Below the pieces are notes generated by a model. The model saw only the letters and a program-made list of their open reading frames with translations. It did not search any database and was not told the origin of the DNA. Positions 57,877 to 64,000 of a stretch of DNA of 64,000 nucleotides are shown here, piece after piece (the first letter of the stretch is position 1; each line of letters begins with the position of its first letter). Made by a program: the position numbers and the translations under genes. Source of the stretch: Atopobium sp. oral taxon 199 str. F0494 (GTDB taxonomy: Bacteria; Actinomycetota; Coriobacteriia; Coriobacteriales; Atopobiaceae); the NCBI RefSeq assembly GCF_000411555.1, contig NZ_KE150486.1, positions 496,001-560,000 of the forward strand, read 5' to 3'.

Positions 57877-59051
57877 GATTGGTCCCTCTCGCCCAGAGCC
57901 GCCATAAACGATGTAGAGTCGGTTTTGAGCGCGCCCTCGAGAAGTTCTCGCGCTTGAACGGCGGTTATATCATGTACCACATAGGCACCCGGCTCATATA
58001 CCGTACTGTCAGGAATGGCTGCGTTGGTGCGAATTACATACGAAGAGCGCAAAAGGTCAGGATCGTACCTGAGTGCCGGTGCGTCCGCGCGCGCACATGG
58101 ATATACAGGATAATTTCCGCGCGCCACATCGATAATGTCCTGCACAACCGCGTTCGCCGTCGGATTACCTCCGGCGCCTTGTCCGTAGAATTTCAGCTCA
58201 CCGATTGTGGCGCCTGTCAGTGAAATCATATTGAAGTTGGAAACAACATGCGATTCAAGGGACTCGATTGGAACAGCCACGGGCTCAACCGCTACCGCAT
58301 ACCGCCCATCCTCACATACGCCGTGGCCAAACAGTTTCACGGTACGTCCATGGTTGCTGAAAAACGCAAGATCGCGACGGGTAAGATTGCGGATACCCGA
58401 GGTAGGAACCGCAGTCGTACACAGCGTATCAAAGGCAACCGTTGCGGAAATAACCGTCTTGGCGCAAACGTCAAAACCGTCGATATCCGCGGAGGGCTCG
58501 CGCTCGGCATACCCTAACTCCTGCGCTTTGCCAAGCGCCTCAGCAAAATCGGTACCGTCTTTTTGCATTGAGTACACAATATAGTTTGTGGTGCCATTCA
58601 TAATGCCGTAAAAGCTGGTAATAGCGTCAATTCGCTTGGCCTTTTCAATGCCAGCAATCCACGGAATGCCTCCGCCGACGCACGCTTCAATACGAAGGGC
58701 GGCGCCGCTCTTCTCGCCCGCGGATACGAAATCGGCAAAGTATGCCGCGACGACCGCTTTGTTTGACGTAACAACATGCTTTCCGGCTAAAAGTGCACGA
58801 AGCAGATACTCATGAGCAGGCTCAAGACCGCCCATGCATTCAACTACGACATCAATGGTAGGATCGCAGACGATAGTCTCGTATGAATCGGTCATGCGAA
58901 CATCAGAAGGAGTGTATCCGGGACGCATCAAAATAGCGGCGAGTGTTACCTCATCCACGCGCTCATCGAGAATGCGCGCTACGGATTTGCCGACCGTACC
59001 GTACCCCAAAAGGGCAACCTTAAGCGGCCTTGTAGTTCTATGTGTTTTCAT
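57873..59051 (-). CDS. hom: Homoserine dehydrogenase with no recognisable ACT domain
   Basis: Reduces aspartate semialdehyde to homoserine. From ATG 59051 the 392-residue protein has VALLGYGTVGKSVARIL (NAD(P) site), VTSNKAVVAAYF, a GGGIPWIAGIEKAKRIDAI segment and the late motif FYGQGAGGNPTANAVVQDII. The C-terminal ~75 residues do not read as a regular ACT regulatory domain, which ordinary Hom proteins of about 430 residues carry. Feedback control by threonine may thus be altered. It heads hom-lysC-asd and is divergent from thrC. Confidence 0.92.
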   Translation of the reverse strand: MKTHRTTRPLKVALLGYGTVGKSVARILDERVDEVTLAAILMRPGYTPSDVRMTDSYETIVCDPTIDVVVECMGGLEPAHEYLLRALLAGKHVVTSNKAVVAAYFADFVSAGEKSGAALRIEACVGGGIPWIAGIEKAKRIDAITSFYGIMNGTTNYIVYSMQKDGTDFAEALGKAQELGYAEREPSADIDGFDVCAKTVISATVAFDTLCTTAVPTSGIRNLTRRDLAFFSNHGRTVKLFGHGVCEDGRYAVAVEPVAVPIESLESHVVSNFNMISLTGATIGELKFYGQGAGGNPTANAVVQDIIDVARGNYPVYPCARADAPALRYDPDLLRSSYVIRTNAAIPDSTVYEPGAYVVHDITAVQARELLEGALKTDSTSFMAALGERDQS

Positions 59052-59242
59052 TACCAGGAGGCACTTCCCTTCTTTGAAAACCAGTGCGTCCGTTTGAGCA
59101 GTGCAGCCCGCGTACACAGACCGCGTCAACGCCTATCATTGAAATTCCGTTAACAATAATACGTGAGGGACGCCGAGTCTGACAGACCGTTAAAATACTT
59201 GAAACACGAAACTATGATGGCAGTCATATCTTCGGAGGATTC
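59052..59242. promoter_or_regulatory. Divergent hom / thrC control region
   Basis: The 191-bp gap must hold promoters for both transcripts. For thrC, TATGAT (59213-59218) is a reasonable -10 with TTAAAA 17 bp upstream. For hom I see no convincing pair. A CGTTAACA octamer (59148-59155) equals the core of the gal/mgl sites but lacks the full 10-mer. GGAGG just before 59243 is the thrC ribosome site. Confidence 0.45.
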
Positions 59243-60739
59243 ATGGACGTTCAGTACCACAGCACACGCAGCAGCCTTTCTTCTGTCAGCGCAAAACAAG
59301 CCGTTGTAAGCGGCATCGCTCCCGATGGAGGTCTCTTTGTCTCCGACGCGCTTGGCACAAAAGCCCTGGATCTAACCCGCATTTCAGGACAGGATTTTCA
59401 TGCCACCGCCCACGACGTTCTTTCGACGCTTCTCGCAGACTACACCTCGGAGGAGATTGATGAGTGTATCCAAGGCGCCTATGGGCCGCAATGGGATACG
59501 CCTGCGATTACGCCTGTCACACCACTAGGAAATCACTGGCTGCTTGAGCTCTTTCACGGACCCACTTCAGCCTTCAAGGACATTGCGCTGCAAATGCTTC
59601 CCCGTTTGTTTACAAAAGCGCTTGCCGGCAGGAAGCGCAATGTCATGATTGTCACGGCAACGTCAGGAGACACCGGCAAGGCGGCGCTTGAGGGTTTCAA
59701 GGATATTCCCGGACTGGGAGTGAGCGTCTTTTATCCCGAAGGCAAGGTCTCAGATATCCAGCGCCTTCAAATGACCACGCAAACCGGGTCAAACGTTGCC
59801 GTATGCGCTGTTCGGAGCACCTTTGACAATGCGCAGACCGAGGTGAAGCGCATTTTTGCCGATAGCGAGCTTGCTGAGCACCTTCGTAGCGCCAATACGG
59901 CGCTCTCCAGTGCAAACTCTATCAATATAGGTCGCCTTGTTCCTCAAATCACCTATTACTTTGACGCCTACGCACAGCTTGTTCGCCGCGGTGCCATTTC
60001 CCTGGGCGACCGAGTGAGCTTTTGCGTGCCGACAGGAAACTTCGGCGACGTCCTTGCGGGATACTTTGCCAAGACACTCGGACTGCCCGTAGACAGACTC
60101 ATCGTAGCCTCCAATGCGAACAAGGTTCTTACGGATTTTATTCAAACGGGCACATATGATCGGCGTCGCGCCTTTAAAAAGACCATGTCGCCCTCGATGG
60201 ACATTATCGTTTCATCAAACCTTGAACGACTTCTGTACTACGCCTCGGACAAAGACACCAACCTTATCGCCTTTTTGATGCGAAACCTTCGCGAGAAGGG
60301 CGTCTATACGGTTTCGGCGCAGCTGCTCGACCGCATTCGGGCGATTTTTGACTGTGGCTTTGCTACCGATGCTGAAACCGCTGCGACCATTCGTTCCACC
60401 TGGGAAGAGGAGCATGTGCTAATCGATCCGCATACCGCGGTGGCGAGGTGCGTGCTCGAGCGAGTCGCCCCCCACCTGTCCACGCGGAATAAAGCGCTGG
60501 TATGCCTGTCTACCGCAAGCCCGTATAAATTCTCGTCTGACGTCTTAGCTGCGCTTGGGAGAAAGCCTGAGAACCTTGACGACTTCGCCTGCATGGACGC
60601 GCTCGCCGAATACACCGGCACCGTTCCCCCAATTACGCTTTCGAGACTTCGTGATAACGCTATTATTCATACCGGTGTGTGTGATCAAAATCAAATGGAG
60701 AGGTTTGTGACAACAGCCTGCTCAAGGATATTCAGTTGA
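59243..60739 (+). CDS. thrC: Threonine synthase
   Basis: PLP enzyme converting O-phosphohomoserine to threonine. The 498-residue protein is of the long type. The opening YHSTRSSLSSVSAKQAVVSGIAPDGGLFV is typical, the PLP lysine lies in HGPTSAFKDIALQMLPR (about residue 113), and ATSGDTGKAALEGF follows. SANSINIGRLVPQITYYFDA is the substrate-binding stretch. GGAGG lies five bases before the ATG. thrB follows 74 bp on, so the plus strand encodes the last two steps and the minus strand the first three. Confidence 0.95.
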   Translation: MDVQYHSTRSSLSSVSAKQAVVSGIAPDGGLFVSDALGTKALDLTRISGQDFHATAHDVLSTLLADYTSEEIDECIQGAYGPQWDTPAITPVTPLGNHWLLELFHGPTSAFKDIALQMLPRLFTKALAGRKRNVMIVTATSGDTGKAALEGFKDIPGLGVSVFYPEGKVSDIQRLQMTTQTGSNVAVCAVRSTFDNAQTEVKRIFADSELAEHLRSANTALSSANSINIGRLVPQITYYFDAYAQLVRRGAISLGDRVSFCVPTGNFGDVLAGYFAKTLGLPVDRLIVASNANKVLTDFIQTGTYDRRRAFKKTMSPSMDIIVSSNLERLLYYASDKDTNLIAFLMRNLREKGVYTVSAQLLDRIRAIFDCGFATDAETAATIRSTWEEEHVLIDPHTAVARCVLERVAPHLSTRNKALVCLSTASPYKFSSDVLAALGRKPENLDDFACMDALAEYTGTVPPITLSRLRDNAIIHTGVCDQNQMERFVTTACSRIFS

Positions 60740-60813
60740 CGCGTTTAAGCTACTTGGAGCTTCGCCGTCTGTGGTACCTGAAAGCAGAACTGTCAGAATA
60801 ATTGAGGCGCACT

Positions 60814-61743
60814 ATGCAAAAAGATATCATTTTGTCCGTTTCGGTACCGGCTACCTCGGCAAACGTAGGCGTCGGGTTTGACTGCCTGGGTCTTGCCTTC
60901 AATCTTCGAGCACTGTTTCAGTTCAGAGAGGCCGACACCCTTGAGATTGCAGGCTGCCCGCTTCGCTTTCAAAACGATGATAATCTCGTATGGCAGGCGT
61001 ATACGCAGGCATGCGATAAGCTCGGCAGCGATCCTACGCCAAAGCATATCTCCATTGACTCCCCCATCCCGTTTTCAGGAGGGCTTGGTTCGAGTTCTGC
61101 CTGCGTGATTGCAGGTGTCGCCTGCGCTCTCAGCGAGTCTCACGGCGGTTGGGATCCGGAGCGTGCGCTTGATTTGGCATGCCGCATCGAAGGACACCCT
61201 GACAACGTTGCCCCCGCCATCTACGGCGGTCTGACGTCATCCTTTGTCGAAGGCGGCCACACGGTCTGCTCTCGCATTAAAATCGCGCGCGGCTTTTCTT
61301 TTGTGGCAATCGCTCCTCCCTATTCAGTTCAAACCGAAGACGCTCGCCACATTATGCCTACCGAGATTCCCCTGGAAACCGCCGTATGGCAAATGGGACG
61401 CGTAGTGGCCGTCACCACCGCTCTTGAAACCGGCAACGCGGGTCTTCTCGCTACCGCATGCGTCGATAAGTTACACGAACCCTACAGAAAGAAACTAATT
61501 CCCGACTACGAGGCACTTCGTGAGGCGGCTCTGATGGCGCGCGCGAGCACCTTTGTTATTTCCGGATCGGGCGCCGCAATGATTGCCGTCTGCGACTCTC
61601 CCGTTGTTGCTCAAGCTGTTGTGGAAAACGCTCAAAAGGTCCGCAACGACCTCTGGATACGAATCTTGAATCCGTCACTTGCGGGAACCTCTATTACCTG
61701 CGACGACGGCACCATTCATCACAATACCTTTGACGAGATTTAG
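60814..61743 (+). CDS. thrB: Homoserine kinase
   Basis: GHMP kinase that supplies O-phosphohomoserine to ThrC. The 309-residue protein has VPATSANVGVGFDCLGLAF at the N-terminus and the ATP site IPFSGGLGSSSACVIAGVA (about 86-104). EGHPDNVAPAIYGG follows. ATG 60814 has GAGG six bases upstream; TTG 60802 is an in-frame alternative lacking a site. The TAG stop runs straight into a perfect inverted repeat shared with the end of livF. Confidence 0.94.
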   Translation: MQKDIILSVSVPATSANVGVGFDCLGLAFNLRALFQFREADTLEIAGCPLRFQNDDNLVWQAYTQACDKLGSDPTPKHISIDSPIPFSGGLGSSSACVIAGVACALSESHGGWDPERALDLACRIEGHPDNVAPAIYGGLTSSFVEGGHTVCSRIKIARGFSFVAIAPPYSVQTEDARHIMPTEIPLETAVWQMGRVVAVTTALETGNAGLLATACVDKLHEPYRKKLIPDYEALREAALMARASTFVISGSGAAMIAVCDSPVVAQAVVENAQKVRNDLWIRILNPSLAGTSITCDDGTIHHNTFDEI

Positions 61744-61764
61744 GGCGAGAAGCACTTCTCGCCC
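61743..61764. terminator. Palindromic motif pair filling the thrB-livF junction
   Basis: Perfect 10-bp arms GGGCGAGAAG / CTTCTCGCCC with a CA loop. It starts at the last base of the thrB stop and ends one base before the livF stop, so it is the whole spacer between convergent genes. Each arm holds the octamer that is over-represented in this window. A U-run is lacking, but the stem is very stable. Confidence 0.7.
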
Positions 61765-62487
61765 TCAACCGCCAAGATATGCTTTGCGCACGTCGTCATC
61801 GTGCAGAAGCGCGTCGCCCGTGCCGGTTTTAACAACCTTGCCAATCTCCAGCACATAGGCACGGTCAGCAACATTGAGCGCCATATTGGCGTTTTGCTCA
61901 ACGAGCAAAATAGTGGTGCCATGAGAACCGAGCGCCCGAATAATAGCAAATATTTCCTCAATCAGGATAGGCGCGAGGCCCATGGAAGGCTCATCAAGCA
62001 TCAGCAGCTTGGGGTGGCTCATCAACGCGCGACCCATAGCGAGCATCTGCTGCTCTCCACCGGAAAGCGTGCCAGCCATTTGACGGCGGCGTTCGCGAAG
62101 ACGTGGGAAATGTTCGTACACAAGGTCAAGCGCCTCCGCGTTTTCCTCATCTGAACGCGTATAGCCGCCCATCTGAAGATTTTCAGCAACGCTCATGCGC
62201 GAAAAGACACGGCGGCCTTCAGGACAAAGCGCCAGACCAGCTTCAACAATTTTATGGGGCTTCATTCCCACAATGCTATGGCCGGAAAACTCAATGGAAC
62301 CCGCATCAGGCTTGATCAAACTGGAAAGAGTGTTAAGCGTCGTGGACTTGCCCGCACCGTTTGCACCAATAAGGGTCACGATTTCCCCTTCGCAAATCTC
62401 AAAGGAGATGCCCCTGACCGCGCGGATAGCACCGTAAGATACGTTCAGGTCTGTAACGGAAAGCAGGATGTTTAACGCGGCTGCCAT
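61765..62487 (-). CDS. livF: Branched-chain amino-acid ABC transporter ATPase LivF
   Basis: Second ATPase of the Leu/Ile/Val importer. The 240-residue protein has GANGAGKSTTLNTL (Walker A, about 37-50), signature LSGGEQQMLAMGRALMSHP, and LLMLDEPSMGLAP (Walker B). The phrase SMGLAPILIEEIF is typical of LivF as opposed to LivG. It begins one base after livG ends. Substrate assignment follows the HAAT family; binding protein and LivH lie outside the window. Confidence 0.93.
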   Translation of the reverse strand: MAAALNILLSVTDLNVSYGAIRAVRGISFEICEGEIVTLIGANGAGKSTTLNTLSSLIKPDAGSIEFSGHSIVGMKPHKIVEAGLALCPEGRRVFSRMSVAENLQMGGYTRSDEENAEALDLVYEHFPRLRERRRQMAGTLSGGEQQMLAMGRALMSHPKLLMLDEPSMGLAPILIEEIFAIIRALGSHGTTILLVEQNANMALNVADRAYVLEIGKVVKTGTGDALLHDDDVRKAYLGG

Positions 62488-63318
62488 TTACTGTACCTCC
62501 GGAGTACCCAGGTATGCTTCGATAACGCGCGGGTTGTTTTGAATCTCTGAGGGCGTACCTTTGGCGATGATTGAGCCGTGGTCGAGCACCGCCAGGCCCT
62601 CGCAGACACCCATAACAAACGACATATCATGCTCAATCAGCAACACGGCGATGCTAAAATCATCACGAATCTTGAGCACGTTTTCCATGAGCTCATGCGT
62701 TTCGTTGGGGTTCATACCTGCCGCGGGTTCGTCAAGCAGCAGCACTTTCGGATCGGTTGCAAGCGCCCGCAGAATTTCAAGCTTGCGCTGATCTCCATAG
62801 GAAAGATTGCCCGCTTGCATGCGCGCCAGCGCCTGCATGTCAAAAATCGCGAGAAGGTCCATCGCACGGTCCCGCGCTTCTTTTTCTTCACTCCAGTGTT
62901 TTGGAGTGCGGAACAAATCTTGCAAAAAATGGCTTGAGAGCGTTTGTCCCAGACCAACCAGTACGTTGTCGAGTGCTGTCATCTCGGTAAAAAGACGGAT
63001 ATTTTGAAAGGTACGCGCCATGCCCATATGGCTCGTTTCAATAACGCTTTTACCGGCAAGGTCATAGCCGTCAAGCAGCACCGTGCCGCGTGTGGGTCGA
63101 TACACATTGGTCAGCAGATTGAAAACGGTTGTCTTTCCCGCTCCGTTCGGCCCAATAATCCCTGAAATCTCCGTAGGACCAAGAGCGATGTTAAAGTCTT
63201 CAACAGCCTTAAGACCGCCGAAATCAATACCAAGGTGTTCAGCCTGAAGTACCGGAATAGCATGGAGATCGCGCTCGGGAATAAGATTAGGCGACTCCTG
63301 CCGAATCAACTTTGACAT
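62488..63318 (-). CDS. livG: Branched-chain amino-acid ABC transporter ATPase LivG
   Basis: First ATPase of the importer, 276 residues. GPNGAGKTTVFNLLTNVYRPTRG (Walker A about residue 57), NLSYGDQRKLEILRALATDP in place of the usual LSGGQ, and LLLDEPAAGMNPNET. The family-typical IEHDMSFVMGVCEGLAVLDHG follows. It has a ~25-residue N-terminal extension before the ATPase fold. It sits one base after the livM stop. Confidence 0.93.
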   Translation of the reverse strand: MSKLIRQESPNLIPERDLHAIPVLQAEHLGIDFGGLKAVEDFNIALGPTEISGIIGPNGAGKTTVFNLLTNVYRPTRGTVLLDGYDLAGKSVIETSHMGMARTFQNIRLFTEMTALDNVLVGLGQTLSSHFLQDLFRTPKHWSEEKEARDRAMDLLAIFDMQALARMQAGNLSYGDQRKLEILRALATDPKVLLLDEPAAGMNPNETHELMENVLKIRDDFSIAVLLIEHDMSFVMGVCEGLAVLDHGSIIAKGTPSEIQNNPRVIEAYLGTPEVQ

Positions 63319-63319
63319 G

Positions 63320-64000
63320 CTAGTTCACCTCCTTATGGGAAGGAAGAATCCCTGAGGTACGCCCGTGCTTCTCGCCAGAGGATTGAACAGTCGCGGCGCT
63401 GTCTTCATCCGCGTCAAAATCGCTGGCAGCGTCCTTGTTCCACGGATAATCTCGGTTCAGTATGCGCTCAATAATCCGGCTGAGTGAAAAATCATAAGTG
63501 CCGAACAGCCCCTTAGGACGAAACATCATCACCAAGATAAGCACAGCCGCGTAGGCGAGCATGCGGTAATCCGCAAACGCGCGAAGCGCCTCGGGGAGAA
63601 TGGTCAGCACGGCTGCAGAAACAACGGAGCCGAACATTGAGCCCATACCGCCCAAAACAACCATTACCAGGATCTCGACAGACTTCATGAAGCCAAACTT
63701 CGCCGGAGCCATAACACCGATGCAGCCGGCATACAGACCGCCCGCAATACCCGCGAGAAAAGCAGAAAATACGAAGGCGAGCGTCTTATAGTAGGTAGTG
63801 TTGACGCCTGACGCCTCTGCGGCTATCTCGTTATCCCGAATGGCGAGAATCGCACGACCGTGACGGGACTTCATAAGGGTGTGGATTGCAAAGATTGAGC
63901 ATGTCACAACGAGAGCGGTATTGAGAAATCCGGTATACGCGGGAATACCCGTCAGCCCGGAAGCGCCACCCGTAAGCTTGAAGCCCAGCGTTGAATCAAT
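63320..64000 (-). CDS. livM: Branched-chain amino-acid ABC permease LivM, 5' end beyond window
   Basis: Membrane subunit of the importer. The frame is open to base 64000 and beyond. The visible part reads LTGGASGLTGIPAY, then RHGRAILAIRDNEIAAEASGVNTTYYKTLAFVFSAFLAGIAGGLYAG, the LivM/LivH coupling region. Four or more hydrophobic spans and LVMMFRPKGLFG follow near the end. The C-terminal ~50 residues are a polar tail with an acidic stretch, longer than usual. The methionine at 63907 is internal, not the start. Confidence 0.92.
   Translation of the reverse strand: MDSTLGFKLTGGASGLTGIPAYTGFLNTALVVTCSIFAIHTLMKSRHGRAILAIRDNEIAAEASGVNTTYYKTLAFVFSAFLAGIAGGLYAGCIGVMAPAKFGFMKSVEILVMVVLGGMGSMFGSVVSAAVLTILPEALRAFADYRMLAYAAVLILVMMFRPKGLFGTYDFSLSRIIERILNRDYPWNKDAASDFDADEDSAATVQSSGEKHGRTSGILPSHKEVN

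Noticed and set aside
59148-59155. CGTTAACA as a galactose operator in the hom/thrC region
   Set aside because: Only the 8-bp core is shared; the full 10-mer and any link to galactose genes are absent. May be chance.

Overview
The window is a gene-dense bacterial chromosome segment with balanced-to-moderate GC. It carries about 47 protein genes, eight tRNA genes, several leader RNAs and one decayed gene. It most resembles an actinobacterium of the class Coriobacteriia (Atopobiaceae/Olsenella-like). The reasons are the actinobacteria-type integration host factor (mIHF) beside gmk and the pyrimidine genes, the acidic-N-terminus RpoD, a T-box ahead of ileS, and tRNA genes that encode CCA. The class assignment is inference; no rRNA is present to settle it.

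Layout. 1-6.4 kb: pyrR-pyrB-pyrC-pyrK-pyrD-pyrF, then mihF and gmk, all on the minus strand with tight overlaps; a leader with an intrinsic terminator precedes pyrR. 6.4-17.6 kb: an ABC ATPase with an unusual N-terminal domain, then a galactose region. A LacI-family repressor diverges from galM-galK-galT, and an mglB-mglA-mglC uptake operon faces it. A shared 10-mer operator candidate lies in both the gal and mgl promoter regions. 17.8-29.3 kb: tRNA-Asn, rpoD, dnaG, ribF, truB, a DHH phosphoesterase, rbfA, infB, nusA and rimP. 29.3-40 kb: leuS, an IMP dehydrogenase, a processive glycosyltransferase, a remnant ABC ATPase, rluD, lspA and ileS with its T-box leader. 40-48 kb: ftsH, clpX, clpP, tig, tRNA-Leu, a DNA glycosylase and gdhA. 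48-55 kb: tRNA-Pro and tRNA-Gly, a polysaccharide-export permease (possible partner of the 6.4 kb ATPase), a lipid kinase, ptsI, a PfkB kinase, tRNA-Lys and tRNA-His, and a C-S lyase. 55-64 kb: tRNA-Arg, hom-lysC-asd facing thrC-thrB (threonine pathway), then livF-livG-livM.

Three observations stand out. First, the galactose-binding lipoprotein reads as a natural circular permutation of MglB: the segment that opens the usual mature protein, with its sugar-stacking D-N-F motif, sits at the C-terminus. Its permease partner carries about 200 extra N-terminal coiled-coil residues. Second, the octamer GCGAGAAG/CTTCTCGC occurs 38 times by hand count against about 2 expected. It is used in all codon phases and in both orientations, and it forms the complete hairpin between thrB and livF, much like DNA-uptake sequences in other phyla. 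Third, gal and mgl share a putative operator. Other points are a zinc-knuckle tail on NusA with no ylxR gene beside it, an IMP dehydrogenase of the trichomonad type, and a homoserine dehydrogenase without a recognisable ACT domain.
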